Shown here piece by piece: positions 8,207 through 17,342 of a stretch of 64,000 nucleotides of DNA. The stretch covers positions 29,417-93,416 of the forward strand of contig JALCCG010000064.1 in assembly GCA_023212695.1 (NCBI GenBank), read 5' to 3'. A model generated the notes under the pieces. It saw only the letters and a list, made by a program, of their open reading frames with translations. It was not told the origin of the DNA and did not search any database. The stretch's first letter is position 1. Each line of letters starts with the position of its first letter. Made by a program: the position numbers and the translations under genes. Origin of the DNA: Sporisorium sorghi. Lineage: Eukaryota; Basidiomycota; Ustilaginomycetes; Ustilaginales; Ustilaginaceae.

Positions 8207-9853
8207 ATGTTGAAGAACAAAGCTTTTGGCAAGAAGGGACTTACGCTGATCACCGCATTGATGGCTGTTGTATTGGTTGTAAGCGGATGCGGCGGATCTG
8301 GCGGCAATTCCGGCTCCAAGAAGGAAAACTGGGTTTCGATCGAGGACCGCTATACACCGGACGCAGAGACCCCTGCTTGGCAGCTGGATAAAAAAGAGGA
8401 GGCAACCGAGCTTACTTGGTACGTGAATGCAGACTGGTGGAACACGGATTTTGGCAAGGACGTTGTAACTAAAAAAATCAAGGAAGATCTGAACATCAAC
8501 ATCAAATTCATTACGGGTGACGACACCAAATTGAATACGTTTTTTGCAGGCGGAGAAATGCCGGATCTGATCACAACGTTTGACTCCAACTCCCCGGTTG
8601 TGCAAAAGGCGGCCACATGGGCGCTGCCGTTAAACGATCTTGCCGAGAAATATGATCCTTATTTCAATACAGTAGCAGCACAGGATACGATCAACTGGTT
8701 CCAGTTGAAGGACGGCAAAACGTACGGATATCCGAACTATTCCAATACGCAGGAAGATTATGACAGCGGTAACATTCCTGCCAAAACGGCATTTATTATC
8801 CGCAAGGACGTATATGAGGCTATAGGGAAGCCGGCTATGGGAACGCCGGAAGAATTCCGGGCCGCTCTCGCGGACATCAAGAAGCAGTTCCCAGCTCTGA
8901 TTCCACTGGGCTTTAACTCCATCGGTGAAGGTACCGGCTCGCTTGGAGACGTCCTGCAGGATTTCATCGGCGTGCCGCTGGAAGACGAGAACGGCGGTTT
9001 CTATAACCGTAACCTGGATGAAGACTATCTGACTTGGGTGAAGGCATTCAATACCGTATATCGTGACGGAGCGATCAGCGATGACAGCTTTGCCGATGAC
9101 GGAACAGCTTTTGAAGAGAAGGTCAAAGCAGGCAAATACGCAACGATGATGCTGGACGGCACGCCGCAGCAGGGCGGTAACCTGCAGAGCTTCTACAGCA
9201 ACAACAAAGGCAGTGAGTACATCGCGATTGACGGACCGCAAAGCACGGTCGGACATGCGCCGACCCTGAACCAATCCGGTATCACCGGCTGGATGATCAG
9301 CTTTATTACGAAAGAGAATGCAGATCCTGCCAAATCCATTCAGCTCTTCACGTACCTGCTAAGCGAAGAAGGACAAATGCTGATGAACTATGGGATTGAA
9401 GGCGAGACCTACCAGGTGAATGCAGATGGAAAGGTAGAGTTCCTTCCTGAGGTGAAGGATCTTCAGATGAACAATCCGGATACGTTCAAGAAGGACTACC
9501 GTATGGGCGAATTCATGTTCTTCGGTCATGACCGCCACAAAGCGCTGAGCGGGGATGCATTCCCGGATGCCATCAAGCAGATGCAGGAATGGGGCAAAGG
9601 GAAGCTGGTACCGCACTTTATTTTGGAGAATATCAACCCGGACCAGGGAACACCGGAAGCACGCTCCCTGACAGCCATCAATACGAAATGGAACTCAACT
9701 CTCGTCAGTATGATCCGTTCGAAGGATGATGCAGCATTCGATAGCCTTTTGAACGAATACAAAAAGTTTCTGGACGATAACCACTGGGATAAAATCACCG
9801 AAGTCCGCAACGAGAAGATGAAAGCGAACAAAGAAAAGCTGGGGCTGAAATAA
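8207..9853 (+). CDS. Extracellular sugar-binding lipoprotein (LplA/YtcQ type)
   Basis: A 548-residue solute-binding protein of ABC importers. It has a lipoprotein signal peptide with lipobox VSGC near residue 28, then a Gly/Ser linker, consistent with anchoring to the outer face of the membrane. The length and order of conserved blocks fit the large family 1 binding proteins associated with LplB/LplC permeases. The ATG start has an AAAGGGAGGG ribosome site. It is the third component of the importer and precedes the GH30 gene, suggesting that the captured oligosaccharide is cleaved inside the cell. Confidence 0.9.
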   Translation: MLKNKAFGKKGLTLITALMAVVLVVSGCGGSGGNSGSKKENWVSIEDRYTPDAETPAWQLDKKEEATELTWYVNADWWNTDFGKDVVTKKIKEDLNINIKFITGDDTKLNTFFAGGEMPDLITTFDSNSPVVQKAATWALPLNDLAEKYDPYFNTVAAQDTINWFQLKDGKTYGYPNYSNTQEDYDSGNIPAKTAFIIRKDVYEAIGKPAMGTPEEFRAALADIKKQFPALIPLGFNSIGEGTGSLGDVLQDFIGVPLEDENGGFYNRNLDEDYLTWVKAFNTVYRDGAISDDSFADDGTAFEEKVKAGKYATMMLDGTPQQGGNLQSFYSNNKGSEYIAIDGPQSTVGHAPTLNQSGITGWMISFITKENADPAKSIQLFTYLLSEEGQMLMNYGIEGETYQVNADGKVEFLPEVKDLQMNNPDTFKKDYRMGEFMFFGHDRHKALSGDAFPDAIKQMQEWGKGKLVPHFILENINPDQGTPEARSLTAINTKWNSTLVSMIRSKDDAAFDSLLNEYKKFLDDNHWDKITEVRNEKMKANKEKLGLK

Positions 9854-9865
9854 GTAAATCTCTTG

Positions 9866-9905
9866 CCGGGAGAGCTCCTTTCTTGATAGGAAGGGGCTTT
9901 CTCTA
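9866..9905 (+). terminator. Possible terminator after binding-protein gene
   Basis: An imperfect hairpin (gagagctcctttc pairing with gaaggggctttctc around a short loop) follows the lipoprotein stop and ends in a short T-rich stretch. It could partly insulate transporter from hydrolase expression. Confidence 0.45.
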
Positions 9906-9969
9906 TGTCAGCGGTTCAGAGTAAAGCCATGGGATAGGAAATATAAACAGAACACTGGAGGGAAACAAC

Positions 9970-11316
9970 ATGTCGAACATCACAATCTACCAGTCAAACG
10001 GTGAAGAGCAATTATTCGTTAAGAGAACCAAGGAGCAGCTGGCGCCCGTATCCCCGGAGGCACAGCAGCATACGGTTGTTATCGATGAGGAGCAGACGTT
10101 TCAGGAGATGGATGGCTTTGGAGCGTCCTTTACGGATTCCGCTGCGTATCTGATTCATCAAGTGCTGGAGACTGAGCAGCGTTCGGAGCTCATGACACAA
10201 TTGTTCGATCCGAGCGAAGGGATCGGTCTGTCGGTACTGAGGCAACCGATGGGCGCGTCTGATTACGCTCGGGATTTCTATAGTTATAATGATCTGCCGG
10301 AAGGTCAATCCGATGAGGAGCTGAAGCAGTTCTCCATCGCACACGATGAGGATGATATGATTCCACTCCTGCAGGAAGCGCTGCGATTGAATCCGGATGT
10401 GAAGCTGATGGGCTCGCCCTGGAGTCCCCCAGGCTGGATGAAGACGAGCGGCTCGATGATTGGCGGAGAGCTGAAGCCGGAATATTATTCGGTGTATGCT
10501 GATTATTTTGTGCGCTATATTCAGGGATATGCTTCACACGGTCTCCCGATTTATGCCGTTACCCCGCAAAATGAGGCACTGTATTCACCCGGGCATTATC
10601 CGGGCATGATCATGCTGCCTGAAGCGCAAAGCGAATTCATCAAGAATCACTTGAAGCCGAAATTCGTGGAGAACCGGATCGATACAAAAATCCTCTGTTA
10701 TGATCATAACTGGGATAAGCCGGATTACCCGATGACGGTATTCGAGCAAGCGGAAGATGCAGTGGATGGTGTTGCCTGGCACTGGTATGGCGGCAAGCCG
10801 TCGGCCCAATCGGACGTATTCGAAGCTTTCCCCGGCAAAGAGGTGCATTTTACGGAAGGGTCGGGCGGTGAGTGGATTCCGCCGTTTGAGCAGGCCTTCT
10901 CCAATGTGATGCGGACGGGTATTGAGATTCTGCGCAATCATAGTAAGTCCTATGTGCTGTGGAATATGGCCTTGGATGAGAAGAATGGTCCTACCGTGCC
11001 TGGCTTTGGCAAAAGCACCTGCCGCGGCATCGTGACCGTTAATCAGCAGACGAAGGAGCTAACGTATACGCTGGACTATTATGCGCTGGCACATTTCAGC
11101 AAATGTGTCCGTCCGAAAGCGCTGCGTGTTGCTTCCACCAGCAATGATCTGATCCGCTCTGTTGCCTTCAAGAATACGGATGGTTCAATCGCAGCCGTAT
11201 TGTTCAACGACAGCGAGGCACCGGAGAGCGTGGCGATCCAGCTGCGCGGGGAAGAGGCATTGCAGCTGGAGATGCCGGCCAAGAGCGCTCTGACTGTCAT
11301 GCTGGCGAACAGCTAG
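9970..11316 (+). CDS. GH30-family glycoside hydrolase (glucosylceramidase-like)
   Basis: A 448-residue protein with the GH30 hallmarks: DGFGASFTDSAAY near residue 48, SPWSPPGWMK near 155, the acid/base motif TPQNEALY (Glu202) and the nucleophile motif HFTEGSGG (Glu296), followed by a C-terminal beta-domain. There is no signal peptide, so it should act in the cytoplasm. Family members retain configuration and hydrolyse beta-linked glucosides, beta-1,6-glucans or xylosides; the exact substrate is not readable here. The gene follows an oligosaccharide importer, so it most likely cleaves the imported sugar. It ends in a strong terminator at 11402. Confidence 0.88.
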   Translation: MSNITIYQSNGEEQLFVKRTKEQLAPVSPEAQQHTVVIDEEQTFQEMDGFGASFTDSAAYLIHQVLETEQRSELMTQLFDPSEGIGLSVLRQPMGASDYARDFYSYNDLPEGQSDEELKQFSIAHDEDDMIPLLQEALRLNPDVKLMGSPWSPPGWMKTSGSMIGGELKPEYYSVYADYFVRYIQGYASHGLPIYAVTPQNEALYSPGHYPGMIMLPEAQSEFIKNHLKPKFVENRIDTKILCYDHNWDKPDYPMTVFEQAEDAVDGVAWHWYGGKPSAQSDVFEAFPGKEVHFTEGSGGEWIPPFEQAFSNVMRTGIEILRNHSKSYVLWNMALDEKNGPTVPGFGKSTCRGIVTVNQQTKELTYTLDYYALAHFSKCVRPKALRVASTSNDLIRSVAFKNTDGSIAAVLFNDSEAPESVAIQLRGEEALQLEMPAKSALTVMLANS

Positions 11317-11401
11317 TGAACGATAGAGTCGAGATTAGCGGTCGGCTCCATATTCGTACGGAACTATAAAAACAGCCGCCGGGATGTCCTCGGCAGCTTG
11401 G

Positions 11402-11431
11402 AGCCTGGAACCTTGTGTTCCAGGCTTTTTT
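11402..11431 (+). terminator. Terminator after GH30 gene
   Basis: A perfect 9-bp stem (agcctggaa at 11402-11410 with ttccaggct at 11418-11426) around a 7-base loop, followed by a run of T. Confidence 0.8.
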
Positions 11432-11446
11432 GTGATGAGCATGAAC

Positions 11447-11842
11447 TTATTTTAACAAAAAGAAAAATACAGAAAAAAGAAGCAGGGTGCCTAATAGGAT
11501 CAGCGTGGCTTTATGCTGGTTCGTATTGCGGAGGTATTTCCATTCCATATACGCGCGAAGGGCCAGAGCAATTATCAGGGAGACGAGAAACATCCGCTGA
11601 ATAGCTGCCGCCGTGATTATGTCCAAGAAGCTGATGATTGCAATTCCGATAATTCCGATGAAGAAGATCACGCTTCCGCGGAAATAATATGAGGCTCCGG
11701 CGGTATCGTACATTTTTTTGAACTTGCTTTCTTCTTTGTCAACGATAATGAAGTTCAATAACGTTTGATGGAGCGGGATCAGGAGGCTGGAGTGGCTTGG
11801 AAATACAGGCAAGTCCGAAGCTTGATCTCGATAACCCGACAT
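11447..11842 (-). CDS. Small membrane protein, DUF4181-like
   Basis: The C-terminal part contains three hydrophobic segments and the stretch RAYMEWKYLRNTNQHKAT, which resembles the DUF4181 family of small Bacillales membrane proteins of unknown role. The open frame extends upstream to 11917, but those first 25 codons lie in or beside the repeat array starting at 11865, so I place the start at the internal ATG 11842; no convincing ribosome site supports either. The original 5' end may have been replaced by the repeat insertion, making this a possible truncated gene. Confidence 0.45.
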   Translation of the reverse strand: MSGYRDQASDLPVFPSHSSLLIPLHQTLLNFIIVDKEESKFKKMYDTAGASYYFRGSVIFFIGIIGIAIISFLDIITAAAIQRMFLVSLIIALALRAYMEWKYLRNTNQHKATLILLGTLLLFSVFFFLLK

Positions 11843-11864
11843 GGGGTGCTTTATTCCTGACACT

Positions 11865-12120
11865 GCGGTCCACTTTCGTCCACTCGGACACAGGTTCCAT
11901 TTTTTGCTCAAAACCACTCTATTTTCCTGTCCATTCGGACACAGGTTCCGTTATTCGCTAAAAACCACTCTATTTTCCTATCCACTCGGACACAGGTTCC
12001 GTTAATGTGCCAGAATCGAGGATTAATCATCGAAAATCCTGAAATAACGGATCTCTTGTCCTCATATTGTTACAAACCAGCAGAAAACAGCAAAATAGCG
12101 GAACCACGGTCCTCAAAGAC
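11865..12120. repeat. Left repeat array: three ~50-bp units plus one ~100-bp unit
   Basis: Three successive units share the core cggacacaggttccgtta and the flank aaaaccactctattttcc. They are followed by a different ~100-bp unit containing aataacggatctcttgtcc and agcggaaccacggtcctc. The same units occur in reverse complement and reverse order at 15071-15337, so the two arrays form a long inverted repeat around the metS region. Confidence 0.85.
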
Positions 12121-12199
12121 CGGCCAATCAACTCCTGAACTACGCCATGTAAGGCCATTTCGACCGATCAGTAAGCGGGCCTGAGTTCAACCTTAAGGG

Positions 12200-12571
12200 G
12201 TGATAAGGAAGAATGGATCGACCTATGACGAAATGGAGCTGATATCGATGGACTTTCTTTCTAGGGATCGTTTAAGCGAATGCACCATGCAGACACCTCT
12301 GGAATTGGCTATTGGTAGCGAGGATCCAGGCGATGCTCTGCTGTCCGCTGTGCTTGCATTGCCTGAAACCTTGAGACAGCCGATGTATTTGTATTACTAT
12401 GAGAAATTCAACACCTTGGAAATTGCGGAAGTCCTTCAGATTGAGCCTGTCAATGTACGGAATCGCATGAGCAGAGCCCGCAAGAAATTGAATATCATGC
12501 TGGGCAAGAAAGTGGGGGCGCTGCGGGACGGCAGAACGAGAGTAAGAAAGGCTTCGCCTCCTTCCTCTTGA
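12200..12571 (+). pseudogene. Truncated ECF sigma factor (region 4 only)
   Basis: The reading frame encodes about 123 residues. Residues 50-98 match the region 4 helix-turn-helix of ECF sigma factors (LPETLRQPMYLYYYEKF, then TLEIAEVLQIEPVNVRNRMSRARKKL). Region 2, needed for -10 recognition and core binding, is missing; the upstream sequence is the repeat array ending near 12120. The GTG at 12200 has no well-placed ribosome site. I read this as the 3' remnant of a sigma factor gene broken by repeat insertion or rearrangement. The last 20 residues are basic and unrelated to the family. Confidence 0.65.
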
Positions 12572-12597
12572 CTTCTTGAGTTAGGATCGTGTATTAT
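12568..12597 (+). promoter_or_regulatory. SigA-type promoter for the T-box leader
   Basis: TTGACT at 12568-12573 and TATTAT at 12592-12597 are separated by 18 bases, close to the vegetative consensus. Transcription would begin near 12604, directly at the start of the T-box leader. Confidence 0.7.
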
Positions 12598-12603
12598 TTC
12601 CAA

Positions 12604-12908
12604 TAACTTGAATAAGTCGAGCAAAAGCAATGAAGAGAAAGAGTACCTTGGCGACGTCTTTGAACAGAGAGCCCCGGCTGGTGAAAAGGGGTAAGGAAAG
12701 AACCTTGGGAATATGGTCTCTGAGCTGTGCACCGAAACCCGTAAGCGGGTTGTAGGCTGTGCCGGAACCCGCATCCGTTAACGTGCTAGGGTATACCCGC
12801 GATGATTCGCGCCGTACCCGAAGAGGTGAATGCCGCGAGGCATGAATGAAATTGGGTGGTACCACGTGAGCGACAAGCTCTCGTCCCTTTGGGATGAGGG
12901 CTTTTTTT
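12604..12908 (+). promoter_or_regulatory. T-box riboswitch with Met specifier, upstream of metS
   Basis: The leader of about 300 nt shows the T-box landmarks: an AGTA-type bulge (agagtacc near 12637), a specifier region reading ggaATGg-like with AUG at 12713-12715, and the conserved antiterminator box gggtggtaccacg at 12854-12866. A terminator stem (agctctcgtccc at 12876-12887 with gggatgagggct at 12891-12902) and a T-run follow. An AUG specifier matches the methionyl-tRNA synthetase gene directly downstream. Known mechanism: uncharged tRNA-Met stabilises the antiterminator and permits transcription, so the gene should be induced by methionine limitation or impaired tRNA-Met charging. Confidence 0.9.
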
Positions 12909-12936
12909 GTTGTCCACTAAAAGGAGGATGAACGAT

Positions 12937-14577
12937 ATGACAAACATTTTTATTGGCGGTGCCTGGCCTTATGCCAACGGTTCCTTACATTTGGGCCGGC
13001 TCGCAAGCTTACTGCCCGGCGACGTGTTAGCGCGTTATTTCCGCGCGAAGGGAGAGCAGGTGTTGTATGTGTCCGGCAGCGATTGCCATGGTACGCCGGT
13101 GGCAGTGCAGGCGATTCAAGAGGGGGTAACGCCTCGGGATATTGCGGATCGGTATCATGGAGAGTTTGCGAAATGCTTCGAACAGCTGGGATTTTCCTAC
13201 GATTTGTATACGCGAACCGATCAGGAATTTCATCATGGCGTGGTTCAGGAGCTGTTTCTGAAGCTGCTGGATAACGGCCATCTGTATCGGAAAACGATCC
13301 AGCAGACGTATTGCGAGACCGATCGGCGGTTTCTGCCGGACCGTTATGTGGAAGGAGACTGTCCGGTATGCGGCAGCAGGGCTCGCGGTGACCAGTGCGA
13401 CGTCTGTTCAACCCTGCTGGATCCGTCGGATCTGAGTAACCGAGCCTGCAAAATCTGCGGCAACCCGCCAGTAGAACGGCCAACCGAGCATTATTATGTT
13501 TCGTTGTCGCATTTTCAAGCAGAGCTCACCGATGACCTGAATAACGCCAAGGGCTGGCGGGAGAATGCGATCCAGCTGACGCGAAGATATCTGGAGGAAG
13601 GGCTTGTGGACCGGGCGGCGACGAGGGATCTCACTTGGGGAGTGGATGTACCCGTCCCTGGCTTCGAGGATAAGAAAATCTATGTATGGATTGAGGCGGT
13701 GAGCGGCTATCTATCCGCCAGCAAGCAGTGGGCCGCGGAAACGGGCGGCGACTGGGAGTCCTTTTGGCTTAAAGAGAGGGAGGATATAACAGCTTATTAT
13801 GTTCATGGGAAAGACAATATCCCGTTTCACACATTGATCTGGCCAGCGCTGCTTAAGGGTGCCGGAGGACTGCATGTACCGGATCGGATCATTTCCTGTG
13901 AGTACATGACGCTGGAAGGGAGGAAGTTCTCGACCAGTCGGAACTGGGCGATCTGGGTACCGGATTTGCTGAGTCGCTATCAGCCGGATTCGATTCGCTA
14001 CTTCCTCATTGCGAACGGTCCCGAGAAGCGGGATACCGATTTTTCCTGGCGGGAGTTCATTCATAGCCATAATGGGGAGCTGCTCGGGGCTTTTGGGAAT
14101 CTCGTGAATCGAACTTTGGTGTTTGTGAACAAATCGTTTGACGGGAAGGTACCCGAAGGGCGCATAACAGAAGAGTGGCAGAGACGCATGGAGTCATTGT
14201 ACCGGGAGGCCGGAACGCTCATCGAAGAGGGGCGATTGAAGGAGGCGCTGGAATTCATTTTTAGTGTGGTACGTCGTGCGAACAAATATTTTGATGAGCG
14301 CAAGCCATGGATTCAGGTCAAGGAGGATCGCGAAGCCTGCGGGGATACCCTCTTCACCTGTGTTCAGATCATCGCTAACCTTACGAATCTGCTGCAGCCG
14401 TTTATCCCGTTCTCCTGTGATAAAATTAGAAGCTTTCTCTCGCTGAAGCCAGCAGCGTGGAACTGGTGCGATGTTCCGGCTGGCGAGCTCCTCCATCACG
14501 TGGAGCTATTGTTTGAGCGTATCGATACAAGCCGGATTGAGGAGGAGACCCGCAGGCTGGAGGGCTTGTCCTTCTGA
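12937..14577 (+). CDS. metS: Methionyl-tRNA synthetase, short form
   Basis: The enzyme charges tRNA-Met with methionine. ATG 12937 is chosen because the AAGGAGG site (12921-12927) is 9 bases away, whereas ATG 12928 directly abuts it. The protein has 546 residues: HIGH-type motif HLG at 18-20, a zinc-binding segment with CPVCG (from Cys142) and a second pair CKICG, and a KFSTS signature (330-334) in place of KMSKS. The C-terminal tRNA-binding/dimerisation domain of the housekeeping MetRS is absent, so this is probably a second MetRS, although the other copy is not in the window. It is T-box regulated and lies inside a pair of inverted repeat arrays, hinting that it moved or was duplicated as a cassette. 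Confidence 0.9.
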   Translation: MTNIFIGGAWPYANGSLHLGRLASLLPGDVLARYFRAKGEQVLYVSGSDCHGTPVAVQAIQEGVTPRDIADRYHGEFAKCFEQLGFSYDLYTRTDQEFHHGVVQELFLKLLDNGHLYRKTIQQTYCETDRRFLPDRYVEGDCPVCGSRARGDQCDVCSTLLDPSDLSNRACKICGNPPVERPTEHYYVSLSHFQAELTDDLNNAKGWRENAIQLTRRYLEEGLVDRAATRDLTWGVDVPVPGFEDKKIYVWIEAVSGYLSASKQWAAETGGDWESFWLKEREDITAYYVHGKDNIPFHTLIWPALLKGAGGLHVPDRIISCEYMTLEGRKFSTSRNWAIWVPDLLSRYQPDSIRYFLIANGPEKRDTDFSWREFIHSHNGELLGAFGNLVNRTLVFVNKSFDGKVPEGRITEEWQRRMESLYREAGTLIEEGRLKEALEFIFSVVRRANKYFDERKPWIQVKEDREACGDTLFTCVQIIANLTNLLQPFIPFSCDKIRSFLSLKPAAWNWCDVPAGELLHHVELLFERIDTSRIEEETRRLEGLSF

Positions 14578-14664
14578 GGAGGGCGGAAGAGTTCCGCCTC
14601 CTTAAACCTTGAAGGAAGGTTGAGGCAGATTGGGTTGGGAGGACGGGGTGCTGAATCCGTTGAG

Positions 14665-15018
14665 TGTGTGCTTTGTACGACGAGTCCTAGGGATTAAGTG
14701 CTTAGTATGATGACTTTAGGGATTTTGTGTTCCGTGCGATGACTTGGGGGATTTATGTACTTTGTAACTTTGTAGGATGACCCTTGGGGGTTTGTACTCT
14801 GTACGATGACCTTAGGATTTATGTACTCTGCAATGACCCTAGCGGTTGGATGTGCTCTGTACGATCGCCCTAAGAGTTAATGTGCCCTTTATGAGGACCT
14901 TAGGGTTTATGTGCTCTGTATGACTTAGGGTGTATGTGCTCTGTACAATGGCCTTATGGGTTATGTACTTTCTACGAGACCCTAGGTGTTAATGTATCTT
15001 GCGCCAAGACCTTGGGGA
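14665..15018. repeat. Degenerate ~30-bp tandem repeat (minisatellite)
   Basis: About twelve imperfect units of roughly 25-37 bases follow the pattern tgtgctctgtacgatgacc then ttagggttta. No unit is identical to the next, and the repeat has no continuous reading frame in any direction that looks protein-like. It lies between metS and the right inverted repeat array. Function unknown. Confidence 0.8.
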
Positions 15019-15070
15019 AAAACAGGGCTTCATCAAGGGAGCACGGGTACCATTTACGATCAAGTATGGA

Positions 15071-15337
15071 TTGACCGTTTTTAGAGGACCGTGGTTCCGC
15101 TATTTTGTTGTTTTTTGCTAATTTGTAATGATACGAGGACAAGAGATCCGTTATTTCACAATTTTCGGGGTATTTATCCGTGATTTGAGCGAATAACGGA
15201 ACCTGAGTCCGAGTGGACACGAAAATAGAGTGGTTTTTAGCGAATAACGGAACCTGTGTCCGATTGGACTCGCAAATAGAGTGGTTTTAAGCAAATAACG
15301 GAACCTGAGTCCAAATGAACACGAAATAGCCTTGTTA
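15071..15337. repeat. Right repeat array, mirror image of 11865-12120
   Basis: This array starts with the ~100-bp unit in reverse complement (gaggaccgtggttccgctatt, then gaggacaagagatccgttat) and continues with three ~50-bp units containing taacggaacctg and aaatagagtggttttt. Order and orientation are an exact mirror of the left array. Confidence 0.85.
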
Positions 15338-15586
15338 ACTTAACCTCAATCATCCACTGATTCAGCAGGCGAAGCGGTCCTAGCCTGAACAGCTACATAC
15401 GATAATTAGTTGTTTTCCAGGAAATTCTCACGAATTTCTAATTACAGAGTTTCTACACCATAGATGGAACCTTATATGGGGACTTGACGGGGAACGCAGA
15501 CAATGGATAATGATGAAGGATGTATTTTTAGAGTCCATATAGAGCAAAACGATAACAAACAAGGACAACATACGAGGAGTGCACGA

Positions 15587-17260
15587 ATGACAGAGAGAAT
15601 TTGGTGGAAAGAGGCCGTAGCGTATCAGATCTACCCTCGAAGTTTTATGGACAGCAATGGCGATGGCATCGGAGATTTGCAAGGTATTATATCGAAGCTG
15701 GATTACTTGAAGGAGCTCGGCATCGATGTCATCTGGATTTGCCCGATATACAAATCGCCGAACGACGATAACGGATACGACATTTCCGATTATCAGGACA
15801 TCATGGAAGAGTTTGGAACAATTCAGGATTTTGATCAGCTGCTCCAAGAGGTTCATAATCGGGGCATGAAACTGATCATGGACCTGGTGATCAACCATAC
15901 CTCCGATGAGCATCCATGGTTTATCGAATCGCGTTCGAGCAAGAGCAATCCCAAGCGTGATTATTATATATGGACGGATGCCAAGAACGGCGAGGAGCCG
16001 AACAACTGGGAGAGCATCTTCGGTGGTTCCGTGTGGGAATATGATGAACCGACGGAACAGTACTACATGCACATTTTCTCCCGCAAACAGCCGGACCTGA
16101 ATTGGGAAAATCCGAACGTGCGCCGAGAACTGTACGATATGATCAACTGGTGGCTGGATAAAGGTATCGATGGCTTCCGGATTGATGCGATCTCCCACAT
16201 CAAGAAGGTACCGGGATTCCCCGATATGCCAAATAAATACAAGCTGAGATATGTGCCTTCCATGGACGGACATATGAACCGGGAAGGCATTCATATGTTC
16301 CTGAACGAGCTGAAGCAAGAAACGTTTGATCGGTATGACATTATGACGGTGGGCGAAGCGAACGGCGTCAGCGTTCAGGATGCGGATCTGTGGGTAGGAG
16401 AGTCCAGCGGCAAATTTAACATGATTTTTCAATTTGAGCACATGGGACTTTGGAGCAAGAGTGTTACCGGGGGCGTGGACATTTATGCGCTTAAGAAAAC
16501 CCTGACCCGCTGGCAAAAGGGCCTTGAAGGCGTAGGCTGGAACGCTCTCTTCATGGAGAATCATGACCAGCCGCGGTCGGTATCTACATGGGGCAATGAC
16601 GGTGCGTATTGGGATGCATCCGCCAAGTCGCTGGCTACGATGTATTTCTTCATGCAGGGGACTCCGTTTATCTATCAAGGCCAGGAAATCGGAATGACAA
16701 ACGTGCAGTTTGAATCCATTGAGGACTACAATGATGTGGCAATCAAGAATCTGTACCGCATCGAATCCGAGAACGGCAAGAGTCATGACGAGATCATGAG
16801 GATCATCTGGAAGAATGGACGGGATAATTCCCGAACACCGATGCAGTGGAATGACGGGGAGCAGGCAGGATTCACGAGCGGCACCCCGTGGCTGAAGGTA
16901 AATCCGAATTACAAGGAGATCCATGTCGAGAAGGCACGGAAAGATCCGAATTCCATCTATCATTACTATAAAAAAATGATTGAAATTCGCAAGGCTTATC
17001 CTGCATTGGTATACGGCTCCTATGAGCTTCTGTTGAAGAATCATAAGCGGATCTATGCGTACACCCGAACGCTGGAAGACGAGCAATTGCTGATCATCAC
17101 GAACCTGACGGCAGATGAAACGGTATTCCATCTGTCAAAGGATATCAAGTACCGTGAATTCGAGCTGTTGATTTCCAACATGGAGGTCGGCAAGGAGAAG
17201 AGCGTCCGCACGCTGCCGCTGAAGCCGTATGAAGCGAGGGTTTATCGGTTGAAACACTAG
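15587..17260 (+). CDS. GH13 alpha-glucosidase (oligo-1,6-glucosidase type)
   Basis: A 557-residue cytoplasmic enzyme hydrolysing alpha-1,6 or alpha-1,4 linkages at the non-reducing end of short gluco-oligosaccharides. ATG 15587 is chosen over the upstream frame start at 15503, since it yields MTERIWWKEAVAYQIYPRSF, the typical N-terminus, and has a CGAGGAG ribosome site. GH13 motifs are clear: DLVINHTS, GFRIDAISH with nucleophile Asp200, VGEAN with acid/base Glu257, and ENHDQPR with Asp327. It is monocistronic, with repeats upstream and a terminator downstream. The sequence is close to MalL-type enzymes, but isomaltase versus trehalose-6-phosphate specificity was not tested; the isomaltase type is favoured. 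Confidence 0.9.
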   Translation: MTERIWWKEAVAYQIYPRSFMDSNGDGIGDLQGIISKLDYLKELGIDVIWICPIYKSPNDDNGYDISDYQDIMEEFGTIQDFDQLLQEVHNRGMKLIMDLVINHTSDEHPWFIESRSSKSNPKRDYYIWTDAKNGEEPNNWESIFGGSVWEYDEPTEQYYMHIFSRKQPDLNWENPNVRRELYDMINWWLDKGIDGFRIDAISHIKKVPGFPDMPNKYKLRYVPSMDGHMNREGIHMFLNELKQETFDRYDIMTVGEANGVSVQDADLWVGESSGKFNMIFQFEHMGLWSKSVTGGVDIYALKKTLTRWQKGLEGVGWNALFMENHDQPRSVSTWGNDGAYWDASAKSLATMYFFMQGTPFIYQGQEIGMTNVQFESIEDYNDVAIKNLYRIESENGKSHDEIMRIIWKNGRDNSRTPMQWNDGEQAGFTSGTPWLKVNPNYKEIHVEKARKDPNSIYHYYKKMIEIRKAYPALVYGSYELLLKNHKRIYAYTRTLEDEQLLIITNLTADETVFHLSKDIKYREFELLISNMEVGKEKSVRTLPLKPYEARVYRLKH

Positions 17261-17268
17261 TACTACAG

Positions 17269-17305
17269 AAGAGGAGCCCCAGCGGGAATGCTGCGGGCTC
17301 CTCTT
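17269..17305. terminator. Hairpin terminator between converging genes
   Basis: The stem aagaggagcccc (17269-17280) pairs with gggctcctctt (17295-17305) around a 14-base loop. It lies between the GH13 gene and the converging hydrolase gene and may serve both. Confidence 0.65.
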
Positions 17306-17342
17306 AGTTCATCCATTGGTATACGTTAGTTACTTCACCGGA

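Noticed and set aside
14665..15018. CRISPR array
   Set aside because: Units are contiguous and all degenerate, without constant repeats and unique spacers; no cas genes are present in the window.
11865..15337. Classical composite transposon
   Set aside because: No transposase or IS-like ends in either repeat array; only the mirror layout is similar.
15428..17131. 567-codon open frame on the minus strand
   Set aside because: Exactly opposite the GH13 gene, with no recognisable domain or ribosome site.
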